The notes: generated by a model not told the origin, from the sequence alone. DNA of 64,000 nucleotides from Bacillus sp. FJAT-22090 (GCF_007676755.1 NZ_VEBK01000011.1:1-64000), one strand, 5' to 3'. Positions 31,465 to 40,025 are shown, numbered from the stretch's first letter. Translations and numbers: made by a program.

Positions 31465-32043
31465 CTAATTTTCAACTATTTTGTTCTCTGTTCCATTTAC
31501 GATTCTCTTTATATTTTGTCGATGCAGCATGATTATTGATATGCATATTAGCAGAGAAAGTGCTATCATCACTTTATCCTCAAATATAAGACTGTAAATG
31601 AATAATGCTATACTAGCCAACATTGAACTTAGTGATACATACTTAGTAAATAGCAAAGTTAACACAAACACAACAACACCAACAAGAACACCTAAAGGAA
31701 TCAAAAACAAGAAAACTCCCGTTGCTGTTGCAACAGCCTTTCCACCTTTAAAACTAGCAAAAACAGAAAATATATGCCCTAATATGGCTAACAAACCACA
31801 TACTATAGAGCTGACTGTAGAACCAAGCATTAGGGGAAGTAAACAAGCAACAGTGCCTTTCAATATATCAGCAATTGCAACAATTACTCCTGCTTTTATG
31901 CCTAAAACTCTATAAACATTAGTTGCACCAAGATTACCACTACCGTACTTACGAATATCTTTCTTATAAAATATTTTACCGATTACTAAAGCAAATGAGA
32001 TTGAGCCAATTAAATAACTTAAAATTAAAGTTAAAATGATCAA
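31465..32043 (-). CDS. plsY: Acyl-phosphate:glycerol-3-phosphate acyltransferase, PlsY-like
   Basis: 192 residues, start TTG 32043 (AAGGAG with 9-nt spacing). Multi-TM PlsY with its conserved loops: GSGNLGATNVYR (phosphate loop), GHIFSVFASFKGGKAVAT and a C-terminal HRQNIKRI. PlsY makes lysophosphatidate at the membrane from acyl-phosphate. A housekeeping-type enzyme inside a cassette array is unexpected; a second copy elsewhere in the genome is likely (inference). Confidence 0.92.
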   Translation of the reverse strand: MIILTLILSYLIGSISFALVIGKIFYKKDIRKYGSGNLGATNVYRVLGIKAGVIVAIADILKGTVACLLPLMLGSTVSSIVCGLLAILGHIFSVFASFKGGKAVATATGVFLFLIPLGVLVGVVVFVLTLLFTKYVSLSSMLASIALFIYSLIFEDKVMIALSLLICISIIMLHRQNIKRIVNGTENKIVEN

Positions 32044-32146
32044 AGTATTATCTCCTTACATAGTTTGTTTAGTCTGTATTTCTATTTATTGCACATGACT
32101 AATTACTTTCACAATTTACCATCATAATTTTTAATTCCCTTTCTTC

Positions 32147-32168
32147 AACTAACCTGCCCTTTTAGTTG
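32147..32168 (-). repeat. Mini cassette site 32 (single core)
   Basis: AACTAAC / CTGCCCT / TTTAGTTGAAC with no hairpin and no second half, directly followed by the stop of the next gene at 32176. Same structure as the mini site at 15.0 kb. Confidence 0.72.
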
Positions 32169-32175
32169 AACATAA

Positions 32176-32352
32176 TTACTTGTTTATTTTCCGCCAAATT
32201 AATGATGCAATAAGAAGTAAAACACCAACCGAAGCCCCAATCATTTGGTCTATTAAAAGTTCATTAGTTCTAAAATACCGAATGGTAAAAGTTCCTCCCA
32301 AAATAACAATTATCGCAACTGCTAATTGTATTAGATATGTATTAATTTTCAT
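32176..32352 (-). CDS. Small two-TM membrane protein
   Basis: 58 residues from ATG 32352 (GGGGGG upstream). Two hydrophobic helices (YLIQLAVAIIVILGG and MIGASVGVLLLIASLIW) with RYFRTNELLIDQ between them. Single cassette gene behind mini site 32. Function unknown. Confidence 0.6.
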   Translation of the reverse strand: MKINTYLIQLAVAIIVILGGTFTIRYFRTNELLIDQMIGASVGVLLLIASLIWRKINK

Positions 32353-32406
32353 AACCAGCCCCCCTGTGTATAGTTTTACTATAAAGTTCCATAATCCTTG
32401 AAGTAG

Positions 32407-32862
32407 CTATTTTGCATTTTCTGCAATTCTTTTTAATTCTTTTGCACGAGAAATTATAAACTTTGTCAAATAATTTTCCAAAAATAATTTGTCAGCAATC
32501 TTTCCAATAAGACCAAAAGGTGATTTATACTCGAATGTATCAATCATTAAAGTTCCACCTTTTTCTTCTACAAATTGATGTGTATGCGTAAAAGAACTAA
32601 ATGCTCCTTTTACCATAATATCAACAAATACAGTAGGCTTTTTCATATGAGTTACTTTTGCCGTTAGCCTTTGTTTAATACCAAAGTGAATAGCTTCCCA
32701 AGTAACAATATCTCCCTCTTCTAATAACCCCTGCGTAACCCCATCCACAGCTTTTTCCTTAGTTTTAGCTGTAGTTATCGTATGTATATCTACGTTTCTT
32801 GCAAGGTCAAAGCATACAACTACAGGTGCTTGTATAAATTGCTTGTGCAAAATAATAGGCAT
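32407..32862 (-). CDS. SRPBCC (cyclase/dehydrase-like) family protein
   Basis: 151 residues from ATG 32862, placed by AAAGGAG; the ATG 6 nt earlier overlaps it. START/SRPBCC fold pattern: FIQAPVVVCFDLARNVDIH at the start, EEGDIVTWEAIHFGIKQRLTAKV, IDTFEYKSPFGLIGKIADKL near the end. Related proteins bind hydrophobic ligands. 44 bp separate it from the small gene at 32352, with no site between, so the two probably form one cassette. Confidence 0.82.
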   Translation of the reverse strand: MPIILHKQFIQAPVVVCFDLARNVDIHTITTAKTKEKAVDGVTQGLLEEGDIVTWEAIHFGIKQRLTAKVTHMKKPTVFVDIMVKGAFSSFTHTHQFVEEKGGTLMIDTFEYKSPFGLIGKIADKLFLENYLTKFIISRAKELKRIAENAK

Positions 32863-32896
32863 GTGCATTCTCCTTTGTAAGAATGTATTTTCATAT

Positions 32897-33010
32897 ACCT
32901 TTCAAGTGTAACATTTCACAATTCATATCTGAGATCAACTTAATGTTTTGGACATAAAAATAGACCATCGAATTGATGGCCATGTTTTGCTAAAACACCC
33001 CTTAGCACAA
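32897..33010 (-). repeat. attC-like cassette site 33 (D-type, degenerate R')
   Basis: Starts TTTCAAGTGTAACATTTCAC; hairpin ACCATCG-AATTGATGGCC; GCTAAA / ACACCCC / TTAGCAC, tail AATAAAA. Confidence 0.78.
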
Positions 33011-33066
33011 TAAAATACAACTTATTTTTTTATCCTTTAAGTCCCCATAATAATCAACAATACTAT

Positions 33067-33174
33067 TCAACCTAAATAACTTGTTTCATTTGGAAAACCA
33101 TACACTTCATTTAATTCGATATTTATTAACTCTTGCTTACCGGCAATTGTAAAATTATTCATTTTATCACTCAT
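33067..33174 (-). pseudogene. N-terminal remnant of a WapI-type immunity-like protein
   Basis: MSDKMNNFTIAGKQELINIE... then EVYGFPNETSYLG and a stop. The FTIxGK...EVFGFP-ETSY pattern is the beginning of WapI-family immunity proteins, which are normally about 100-150 residues. Coding potential resumes in the next frame (NSIVDYYGDLKDKK). Frameshifted and truncated. Family call is from pattern memory only. Confidence 0.45.
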
Positions 33175-33187
33175 TTCATTTTGAACC

Positions 33188-33230
33188 ATTCAATTAAGCT
33201 TTACTCCCTCTTAAAGTAAAGCACCACAAG
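33188..33230 (-). repeat. attC-like site 34 (T-type hairpin fragment)
   Basis: GCTTTACTCCCTCTTAAAGTAAAGC followed by ACCACAAG; both outer cores are lost. Confidence 0.6.
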
Positions 33231-33250
33231 AAATTGCATAAAGTAGTAGG

Positions 33251-33463
33251 TTAATTTACCGATTTATTATGCACTTCTTTATTTCCAAACTTTCTAACAA
33301 AGAAAAAAGTAAAAGCAAGAATTGCACCCGCAATTATTCCAATTACACTCAAGTTTATTCCAGTACCAGTCGTAATGCCATCTGCACGAATAGAACCATT
33401 AGCATATATCGAGACGATAACAATAATAAAACCAATCCATTCAAAAATCTTATTTTTCACCAT
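33251..33463 (-). CDS. Two-TM membrane protein
   Basis: 70 residues from ATG 33463, 7 nt after AGGGGAG. Two hydrophobic helices (IGFIIVIVSIYA and LSVIGIIAGAILAFTFFFV) with a Gly/Thr-rich extracytoplasmic loop (RADGITTGTGIN). Cassette gene between sites 34 and 35. Confidence 0.6.
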   Translation of the reverse strand: MVKNKIFEWIGFIIVIVSIYANGSIRADGITTGTGINLSVIGIIAGAILAFTFFFVRKFGNKEVHNKSVN

Positions 33464-33519
33464 TTCAAATCTCCCCTTTACATACAAATTATAACATCAT
33501 TCAAACTTTTCAAACAACT

Positions 33520-33640
33520 TCAACTAAATCTTCCTTCTTCAACTCCAAGACTCCTTACGAGTGAATGGCTAGTTCTTTTTCGAAGGGAATCTCACCTGTA
33601 TGTGATGACCTAGGCTCGGCCGCACAAGCACCCGTTAGTT
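33520..33640 (-). repeat. attC-like cassette site 35 (unique middle)
   Basis: CTTCAACTAAATCTTCC and CTTCTTCAACTCC on the left, GCACAAGCACCC / GTTAGTT on the right; middle with GAGTGAATGG and CTCGGCCG not found in other sites. Confidence 0.6.
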
Positions 33641-33702
33641 GAGTAACCAGTTTACCCCTAAAAACCAAACTACTTACCTTACTTTCAATTCATGAATTCC
33701 AT

Positions 33703-34101
33703 TTATTTTATTTCTAATACGACTTTTTCAGTTTTACCATCCCAGGAAAATTCAGCAACAATAATCTCATCTTCTTGCACCCTTGCCCCAAGTTGAATAT
33801 TGGTCTCTTCGAGAATTCCTCTACCTTTGAAACTTGCTCCTGTCCCTGCATGTTCGCTTCTAGCTATACTAGTAGAGACTACGTAATCGAATGATTCTGG
33901 GTTTACCCCTTCACCTATATAGTCAATAATGTAGCTGGAAACTTGACCAGAATTCCCGTTATCCACTACTGAATACTTAACTAGCCAATTGTCACTTTCT
34001 CCTTCAAAATGCAAGTTCCCACCCCCGAAAACGACACAACCAGCAAGTAGCAAGAACAAGAATCCCAGTGCAATCTTTTTACTAATATAAATCGCTTTCA
34101 T
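33703..34101 (-). CDS. Lipoprotein, third member of the array family
   Basis: 132 residues; lipobox LLAGC (C22). Mature part begins FEGESDNW and ends EFSWDGKTEKVV, matching GESEHW...VEWDGKTE of the protein at 3958 and GEGDLW...IKWRTNTGE of 13678. The three are diverged paralogues in three separate cassettes, so they may have been acquired independently or have duplicated with their cassettes. Membrane-anchored, function unknown. Confidence 0.78.
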   Translation of the reverse strand: MKAIYISKKIALGFLFLLLAGCVVFGGGNLHFEGESDNWLVKYSVVDNGNSGQVSSYIIDYIGEGVNPESFDYVVSTSIARSEHAGTGASFKGRGILEETNIQLGARVQEDEIIVAEFSWDGKTEKVVLEIK

Positions 34102-34126
34102 AATTCTACCCCCTTTTTTCTTATAG

Positions 34127-34284
34127 AACTAATCAGCTGTTTACTTTAATACGATTAAAACAATTAGAGGTTCCTGTTTTTAATAAATTTTCCATTTTCA
34201 TTCCTTAACTTGAATTACTATTATTAAACTTCATTTTCTTGTAAAAAATGACAGTTATAGTGTAATTAATTTCCTGTGTTAGTT
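34127..34284 (-). repeat. attC-like cassette site 36 (family-C middle)
   Basis: AACTAATC / AGCTG / TTTACTTTAATACG; family-C middle (AATTAGAGGTTCC, TTTTAATAAATTTTCC); degenerate right half CTGT / GTTAGTT with GAAGAAG tail. 158 bp. Confidence 0.65.
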
Positions 34285-34910
34285 GAAGAAGAATCCTTTA
34301 CGATCTCCTTTAAAAGGATGTAAGGTAACTCCCAATCAGACAACCTAGCCCAATCAATAAATAAATTGTTTTTGTAAACATAATAATTGGCCTAAAACAT
34401 TAGAAAAGAAAGTCATTCTTGCTGCTGAAATGCTCTAAATTAGAGAACATCAAAATTTGTTGAAGCTAGCTCTTGCTTAAAGGTAATAAGTGGAGCTTTG
34501 TCGAATATATTAAATTACCTATTCAGATGTGGGGTAATACTCTTTTAGATAAAAGACCTGGTTTAAATTAACATTAGATGTCTCACCCCCCTCGCCCAAA
34601 AAGTCTAGTACTTTCATCGATCTCCTAAAGGGAGGCAATTTTGTGTTTCTAGAATGCCGTTTAACTATAGCCTGTTAAATTACTTAGGACTATACTTGTG
34701 GTTTGTTGAGGTTTGAAGCTAACGTATGCCTTGTTTAGAATTCTCTGTTTGCTGTTTATAAAATTCCAAGATTAAATGAAAAGTGGGAAAAAATGAAAAC
34801 AAAATGGCTTTTGAGTAGTAGTGCCGTGTTGACGAGGGTTGCTCAAAAGATTAGTTCAGCATAGTGAACTTAAAAAGAGAGAACCCCAATATTTATGTAC
34901 AATTATACCC
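34285..34910. other. Gene-poor stretch between two sites
   Basis: About 620 bp with no supported gene. A minus-strand frame of 23 codons (MFTKTIYLLIGLGCLIGSYL, ending near 34,310) lies directly before site 36 and may be the start of a lost membrane-protein cassette. The remainder looks non-coding. Confidence 0.45.
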
Positions 34911-34916
34911 TTGTTT

Positions 34917-34987
34917 AACTAAACTGCTGCTTTACTTTAATAAGAAAAAAGGCTTTACTCCTTCTTGAAGTAAAGCACCCGTTAGTT
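34917..34987 (-). repeat. attC-like cassette site 37 (T-type)
   Basis: 71 bp: AACTAAAC / TGCTGC / TTTACTTTAATAAG; hairpin GGCTTTACTCCTTCTTGAAGTAAAGC is a near-consensus T-type middle; ACCC; GTTAGTT. Minus strand: stem plus CTTTTTTC, a terminator. Confidence 0.9.
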
Positions 34988-35010
34988 GAAAAGAATTATA
35001 AAGTAAGCAT

Positions 35011-35595
35011 TTATTTCTTCTCCCATTTATTCATATATAAATTTGAGAGTTGCACTTCTATAATGGCATCTTTTTTAATATCAACATCTATCTCTTTATC
35101 ATGTGGAAACAAATAATATCCAAATGAATCTCCGTCCTGATAATTTAAACCAGATGAACCAGAAGGGTATATTTTAAAAGAATTCCCTTGATATGTTGCT
35201 GTTGCGTTTACGTGATTCAACATTGTAAAGCCATATTCGGTATGTGCGTGTTCAGTTCCAGATACTACTGTTGCACCTCTTAAACTATAAGTTCCACTAG
35301 ATCTAAAACTAACTTCGTATTCTGAATTACCATTGACCAATACTTTTTCTACGTAAATTTGGTTCTCCCCATCATCATAAAGCACTTTCCCCTCATTACT
35401 ATCAAAATCACTCAAATCAATCTTCACAGAATATTGTCCATCAACAGGATATGATTGAATTTGATAACCTTCAACATCGTTGGCTATAACACTAATTCCA
35501 TTTATCCAAAGATTTAGCAATCCACTAATCCAAAGTATAAATAAAATTGTTCCTAGACTAATTATTATCACTTTAATAAAATTTATTTTTTTCAT
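35011..35595 (-). CDS. Signal-anchored extracytoplasmic protein
   Basis: 194 residues: one TM (about 7-30) then a beta-rich exterior domain (YSVKIDLSDFDSNEGK, IYVEKVLVNGNSEYEVSF, TATYQGNSFKIYPSGS). No lipobox. Upstream flank 35,613-35,679 is almost the same as that of the Nudix gene at 1988, so two unrelated genes share one 5' flank. Cassette gene between sites 37 and 38; function unknown. Confidence 0.62.
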   Translation of the reverse strand: MKKINFIKVIIISLGTILFILWISGLLNLWINGISVIANDVEGYQIQSYPVDGQYSVKIDLSDFDSNEGKVLYDDGENQIYVEKVLVNGNSEYEVSFRSSGTYSLRGATVVSGTEHAHTEYGFTMLNHVNATATYQGNSFKIYPSGSSGLNYQDGDSFGYYLFPHDKEIDVDIKKDAIIEVQLSNLYMNKWEKK

Positions 35596-35668
35596 TAAAC
35601 CCCCACTATTGTTTAATTATTTACATAATTAACTTATTCAACACAATCGAAAAAAAACCTTCTTCTTC

Positions 35669-35750
35669 AACTAAACTGCTTCGTTAGTTCAATAAGAAAA
35701 AGGAGCCACCTAAGCAGCTCAACGTTCTTTCACTAAAGCACCCGTTACTT
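35669..35750 (-). repeat. attC-like cassette site 38 (Q-type)
   Basis: 82 bp: AACTAAAC / TGCTTC / GTTAGTTCAATAAG; hairpin GAGCCACCTAAGCAGCTC; ACTAAA / GCACCC / GTTACTT with hybrid tail TAAGTGTAATCCTTCACAA. Confidence 0.88.
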
Positions 35751-35789
35751 TAAGTGTAATCCTTCACAAAGATTGGGGAGCCTTTATTT

Positions 35790-35981
35790 TTAAACCAGAT
35801 TTGACCGATTTTTCTTTGTCCTCAAGCCCCACGGTTTAAATATGGAAATCACGAATATCAATGCTAGAGAAACCACCTGGATAATAATTCCAACTCGAAA
35901 CTGAATACTGTTTATAAGAAACACAGGATCATGCGGTGCACTCAACCCTTTTTCCGTTGTTATGGTGACCGCCTTTAATGT
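35790..35981 (-). pseudogene. 5'-truncated membrane protein gene
   Basis: Open frame without a usable start: ...EKGLSAPHDPVFLINSIQ, then a hydrophobic helix (VGIIIQVVSLALIFVISIF) and basic end (KPWGLRTKKNRSNLV). It ends where a cassette gene should. Probably the C-terminal end of a larger membrane protein. Confidence 0.45.
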
Positions 35982-36158
35982 CTAAAAATACATTCCATTT
36001 AGACACCATTCTAACTCACAACTTTAGGAGGAACCCTACCATGATGTTAGCTTTGCCTAATTCTTACAAGTTTAGTGTGACTAACACCAAGCTATTTTGC
36101 ATTTTCTAATTGGTGTATAATAGCGTAAAGAAATTTTATACTAACGGAGGGTAATGAA

Positions 36159-36551
36159 ATGAAGATTTTGTTTGATGAAACATACACTTCAAATGACGGA
36201 AAGTATACAAGCAGGAATATTTGGTATGGATATGCTGATATATTTGTTGATGGTCAACATGGAAAAACCATTAAGCTTAATGAAGATTTTATGGTTCAAT
36301 TATGCGAATTAATAAAGAATGACTTATCTAAGAATGAAGCAAATGTGCCTACTCAAACTAACTGGTATTTCTATGGAAGTGCTGTAACTAAGGACGCTAT
36401 TGGAGACAATATCCGTCCGACAATTATGGTTCGTGAGAAGTCTGACGAGTTTACAACTAATTTTAATATCAGTGACCACGATTTTGCTGTAAACATTGAT
36501 GCTATTCTGTTGTTTAAGGCGGATTTTGAAAAACGTTTAGCAAGTCATTGA
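36159..36551 (+). CDS. Cassette protein of unknown function (plus strand)
   Basis: 130 residues; GGAGGG 7 nt before ATG; TATAAT at 36115-36120 may be its -10 element. Soluble, alpha/beta (FDETYTSNDGKYTSRNIWYGYADIFVDG; NWYFYGSAVTKDAIG). No catalytic motif. One of three genes reading against the array direction. No family recognised. Confidence 0.62.
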   Translation: MKILFDETYTSNDGKYTSRNIWYGYADIFVDGQHGKTIKLNEDFMVQLCELIKNDLSKNEANVPTQTNWYFYGSAVTKDAIGDNIRPTIMVREKSDEFTTNFNISDHDFAVNIDAILLFKADFEKRLASH

Positions 36552-36694
36552 TGAATAATATCAGTATAAGCATATTCAAACTATTTGAGGGGATGATTTC
36601 ATAATGAATTCATTCTCCTTTTTCATGTGGTGGGAGTCTTTTTGTGTGCAGGAAAAGGACATTTAATAATACAGATTGTGAATAATAGCACTTA

Positions 36695-36766
36695 AATTAA
36701 ACTGCCGCGTTAGTTCAATAAGAAAAAAAGGCTTTACTCCTTCTTGAAGTAAAGCACCCGTTAACT
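36695..36766 (-). repeat. attC-like cassette site 39 (T-type)
   Basis: AAATTAAAC / TGCCGC / GTTAGTTCAATAAG; hairpin GGCTTTACTCCTTCTTGAAGTAAAGC (near-consensus); ACCC; GTTAACT, tail TAATAAG. Confidence 0.88.
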
Positions 36767-36779
36767 TAATAAGAAATCA

Positions 36780-37046
36780 CTAACCAAGCGGTTTCCAATT
36801 AGGTTCTTTTATATCTTCCTTATTTGGCTTTCTTACAAATTTAATACAGGATTCTTCACATGCTCCGAATATAATGAAGTTTTTTTGTGCTTGCCTTAAT
36901 GAAACTTCATTTGCCCCACCTTCGTAATCAGGGTCCCTAAATTGAACCCCATCATCTTCCCAAAAACATATTTTGCAAATTTCATATGTATCAGTTGGTT
37001 CATCATCTAAAGTTTTAAATCCACAGCAAGGACAAGTATATTTCAT
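36780..37046 (-). CDS. CPCC family cysteine-rich protein
   Basis: 88 residues. Two Cys pairs in a zinc-ribbon arrangement, CPCCG (5-9) and ICKICFWEDD, as in the CPCC domain family, followed by the typical NEVSLRQAQKNFIIFG and C-terminal KPNKEDIKEPNWKPL. GAGGTG upstream. Family members are small cytosolic proteins frequent next to toxin or immunity genes; function unproven. A truncated second copy is at 45,345-45,466. Confidence 0.88.
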   Translation of the reverse strand: MKYTCPCCGFKTLDDEPTDTYEICKICFWEDDGVQFRDPDYEGGANEVSLRQAQKNFIIFGACEESCIKFVRKPNKEDIKEPNWKPLG

Positions 37047-37093
37047 GCAATCACCTCGATTATTTTTATGAATTTTACCATACTATCTTGTTC

Positions 37094-37164
37094 AACTAAA
37101 CTGCTTCTTTAGTTCAATAACAAAAAAAGCTTTACTCCTTCCTGAAGTAAAGCAACCGTTAGTT
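37094..37164 (-). repeat. attC-like cassette site 40 (T-type)
   Basis: 71 bp: AACTAAAC / TGCTTC / TTTAGTTCAATAAC; hairpin AGCTTTACTCCTTCCTGAAGTAAAGC; AACC; GTTAGTT, tail GAATAAGG. Confidence 0.88.
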
Positions 37165-37213
37165 GAATAAGGAAATTGGCATGAACTATAAAACAGCTAA
37201 GCTATTTTTCAGC

Positions 37214-37846
37214 TTATCCGTTTAATGAATTCATTAACTGGAAGAAGTATTCAGGTTTATGAGTCTTATTTAGTTTATACCATGAATGTAATGTATCAGG
37301 TGCAAATACATCTAATTTTTTCAGTATTTCCATCGCAAATTCCAGAGGAGCTATTCCTGATGCAGTAACTAAATTCGCATCAGATACCGCAGATCCCACC
37401 TCATAGAACTTTTCTCCTTTATAGTTAGGACATACCATTTTAGTGTATTCTAAATTATTACTTGTATGCTTTCTAGTATCTAAGTATCCCATATTCGCAA
37501 GGGCCTCAGTTGCACCACAAATTGCAGCAACAATAGTGCCAAGTTTTAAAGCTTGGCCAATTCTTTCCAAGATAGGTTGATGAATTTCTTCATTCCAAGT
37601 AGTCCCTCCTGGTAAAATTAAAAGATCTTTCCTCTCAAAAGTACATTCATCAAGGGAAATAACTGGTTTTATGCTCAGTCCTCCCATAGTAGTAATCATT
37701 TCTTTATTAGCTCCTACTGTAATTATTTTTAAAGGTACTAAATCTTTTTTGAAATATCTTCCTGAGTTTAGTTCAGCAATTAAATATCCATATTCCCAGT
37801 CTGACATCGTATTGAATACATAAAGATAAACTTTTTTTGTTTGCAT
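37214..37846 (-). CDS. DJ-1/PfpI family protein
   Basis: 210 residues from ATG 37846 (GGAG 9 nt upstream). Class I glutamine-amidotransferase-like fold: KVYLYVFNTMSDWEYG start, LLILPGGTTWNE, and the nucleophile-elbow cysteine in VAAICGATEALA; a partner residue region at LVTASGIAPLEFA. Such proteins are chaperones, deglycases or isonitrile-hydratase-like enzymes. It follows the WYL regulator gene by 75 bp with a terminator between and no cassette site, so both form one two-gene cassette. Confidence 0.9.
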   Translation of the reverse strand: MQTKKVYLYVFNTMSDWEYGYLIAELNSGRYFKKDLVPLKIITVGANKEMITTMGGLSIKPVISLDECTFERKDLLILPGGTTWNEEIHQPILERIGQALKLGTIVAAICGATEALANMGYLDTRKHTSNNLEYTKMVCPNYKGEKFYEVGSAVSDANLVTASGIAPLEFAMEILKKLDVFAPDTLHSWYKLNKTHKPEYFFQLMNSLNG

Positions 37847-37887
37847 CAAATAACACTCCAATCATAATTTATATAGCCTATTATAAA

Positions 37888-37921
37888 ATAACTTCCCTGA
37901 CAGTTAACGTCAGGGAAGTTA
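37888..37921 (-). terminator. Hairpin between WYL regulator and DJ-1 gene
   Basis: AACTTCCCTGAC ... GTCAGGGAAGTT, followed on the minus strand by ATTTTATAAT. Immediately behind the regulator's stop. Confidence 0.7.
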
Positions 37922-38881
37922 TCATACTTGATGAAATTTTATTAATTCCGACAGAACTTCAATAAGTCTTTTCTTAAGACTTATCGGCTCTATAACTTGA
38001 ATAGATTTGCCGTACGGTAAAAGTAAATAAGGTACATATGTATGTATCATTTCTTTTTCAAGAAGAAATACTGCTTGATTTGAAGTCCGTTCTTGTAAAT
38101 AATGCCCTAAAAACCAATGTTGGCAAATATCACCCAACGCCCCTTTATCTCCATCAATAACCAATGAACTAATACGTTCCTTGTCTATAGTAGGAAGGAG
38201 GTTTTTAATAAAAGAGTCACGTGCTGAAAAATCTTCTGACTGGATAAACTTATTTTCGGTCAGAATTAGATTTTCAATTCGATCTACTCTAAAACTGCGG
38301 ATATCATTCCTTAGATGACAATATCCAATCACATACCACTTATTATTCCAATAAATAATTCTGTACGGATCAACCAATCTATAATTCAATTGCTCTTCGC
38401 CACTTTTATGGTATAGAATTTTTACAGAGTATCCGTCAGCTACGGCCTGCTCCAACACCTTCAAGAAAGGTTCCATAGAGAGGGATCTTAATCGACTTAT
38501 TACTTCAAGACTGGTTAAATGTTGGTTTATCTTTGTTTCCTGCTCTTGATTTGAGTATTTGCTTAGCTTTGAAATAGCCCTATTTAGTGCTTCACCTCCA
38601 TAATATCCGGCCTCTTCTGCAAAAACAGCAGCGTGAAATAGTGAGGTTTGCTCCTCAAAATCAAAGAATAGTGGAGCTTCAATAAAATTGTTCAATAAAG
38701 TGTATCCACCGTTATGTCCTGGTTCTGAAATTATAGGTACGCCACTTGTTGAAAGTGTATCAATATAAGGATACACAGTCCTTATATTCATCTCTAACTT
38801 ATCTGAAATTTGTTTTGCAGTAATTTTTTTACCTGAACGAAGCATCCATAAAATTGCTAATATATTGTCAATTTTAGGCAT
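37922..38881 (-). CDS. YafY-type HTH/WYL transcriptional regulator
   Basis: 319 residues: N-terminal HTH_11 (ITAKQISDKLEMNIRTVYPYIDTLSTSGVPI), a central WYL domain (YHKSGEEQLNYRLVDPYRIIYWNNKWYVIGYCHLRNDIRSFRVDRI) and a C-terminal WCX region. WYL proteins are ligand-sensing regulators, often of stress or defence genes. GGAGG precedes the start. Same cassette as the DJ-1 gene, its probable target. Confidence 0.92.
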   Translation of the reverse strand: MPKIDNILAILWMLRSGKKITAKQISDKLEMNIRTVYPYIDTLSTSGVPIISEPGHNGGYTLLNNFIEAPLFFDFEEQTSLFHAAVFAEEAGYYGGEALNRAISKLSKYSNQEQETKINQHLTSLEVISRLRSLSMEPFLKVLEQAVADGYSVKILYHKSGEEQLNYRLVDPYRIIYWNNKWYVIGYCHLRNDIRSFRVDRIENLILTENKFIQSEDFSARDSFIKNLLPTIDKERISSLVIDGDKGALGDICQHWFLGHYLQERTSNQAVFLLEKEMIHTYVPYLLLPYGKSIQVIEPISLKKRLIEVLSELIKFHQV

Positions 38882-38984
38882 ATAATCCTCCCTCTATTTG
38901 GAATTTATTATCTATATTTTTGTCTTAACTATTAAAAACGGTTTAACTAATGAATTCTATCTATTCAGCGAAGTTCCTTCTTCC

Positions 38985-39107
38985 ACTAAACTGTCCCTTT
39001 AGTTTAAGTGTAACATTTCATAATGCATATCTGAGGTCCACTTAATGTTTTGGACATAAAAATAGACCATCGAAATGATGGCCATATTTAACTAAAGCAC
39101 CCGTTAG
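38985..39107 (-). repeat. attC-like cassette site 41 (D-type)
   Basis: CACTAAAC / TGTCCC / TTTAGTTTAAGTG; CATTTCAT; hairpin ACCATCG-AAATGATGGCC; TTAACTAAA / GCACCC / GTTAGCC. First half of a nearly 480-bp block that is duplicated at 40.03 kb. Confidence 0.88.
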
Positions 39108-39484
39108 CCATCCATGCAGACCCCAAAAGCTACACCACAGAGGATGAAAATTGTTGCAGAGTGGGTATAGATTAGTATGGCTGGCGAAGAAGGACGATGA
39201 ACTATGGTGCCATAGAGCCCATCCGTTAGTCTGACTCCAACGACCACGGTGCATCACAGACTGTCGCACTCTATACGAATAGCACTCATGGGAGATTAAT
39301 CCTACTCTGGTTACTGCACCAGCCTTGCCTTTATTATAAGAAGAATGGAGTTGATTCCTGATTTAACTTTCAACTTAATATAACCACTCTAAAAGGCTCA
39401 GCTTTTTTAAAAAGCTATTTCTGAGTCTCTTTTGTTATGTAATTTTGTTGATTTTGAGTGTATTTAATTTTCATGGGAGTTGAA
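39100..39484 (-). repeat. Non-coding duplicated block, copy 1 (with repeat B copy 2)
   Basis: From GTTAGCCATCCATGCAGACC to TTTTCATGGGAGTT; almost identical to 40,139-40,524. The last 200 bp are family B. A long minus-strand ORF within (about 75 codons) has no ribosome binding site, so I treat the block as a gene-less cassette plus B. GGCTCAG/CTGAGTC with an AGCTTTTT palindrome near 39,400-39,432 forms a terminator on the minus strand. Confidence 0.8.
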
Positions 39485-39490
39485 GATGAA

Positions 39491-39982
39491 TTACTTTATG
39501 ACTAAAGCACAATCAAGTATTTCTTGATAAAGTTCGTTCCAATCATGATAGTATTCTATTACTTCACCTGGATTTATAAGAATCCTTTCAGCAGACTCAA
39601 ACTGTGCTTGAAAATCATGTAGTCGGTCAATGTCCATACGGTAGAAAACTTGATATCCTACCTTTGGATAATTGCTATTTGTATCCCATTTTGGATTTTC
39701 ATTGTGGTCAACTATAATATGACCTAAAAGAAAGATACTTCCCGTTACGTACCCCTCTTCATACGCTTCACGCTTCAAACAATCTTCAGGAGTTTCTTCA
39801 TGTTCAATATGACCACCTGGAAAATCCCATCCTCTATGATTTAGATTAACCAAAAGTAGCTTTTCTTCTTTTAAACAGAAGCCGTGAACGCTTGTAATTA
39901 ACTTTCTTGGAGGAAGTTGTGAATCACGCTTCCAGGTTAACTTTATTTTTGAATCTCCCCAATTCACATATTTGGTTGTCAA
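39491..39982 (-). CDS. Nudix hydrolase
   Basis: 163 residues, start TTG 39982 (GGGAGAGGG upstream). Nudix box GGHIEHEETPEDCLKREAYEEG is intact (G-x5-E-x7-REUxEExG). The WDFPGGH context is typical of ADP-ribose or nucleotide-sugar type Nudix proteins, but the substrate is open. Second Nudix cassette; not closely similar to the one at 1988. Confidence 0.9.
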   Translation of the reverse strand: MTTKYVNWGDSKIKLTWKRDSQLPPRKLITSVHGFCLKEEKLLLVNLNHRGWDFPGGHIEHEETPEDCLKREAYEEGYVTGSIFLLGHIIVDHNENPKWDTNSNYPKVGYQVFYRMDIDRLHDFQAQFESAERILINPGEVIEYYHDWNELYQEILDCALVIK

Positions 39983-40025
39983 TTCTTCCCTCTCCCTTTA
40001 AACAGGATTTTTCAATTTCTTATTC

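Noticed and set aside
39042-39269. 75-codon minus-strand ORF, repeated at 40060-40311
   Set aside because: No ribosome binding site, Trp/His/Cys-rich composition, and it spans the D-type site; better explained as part of a duplicated non-coding block.
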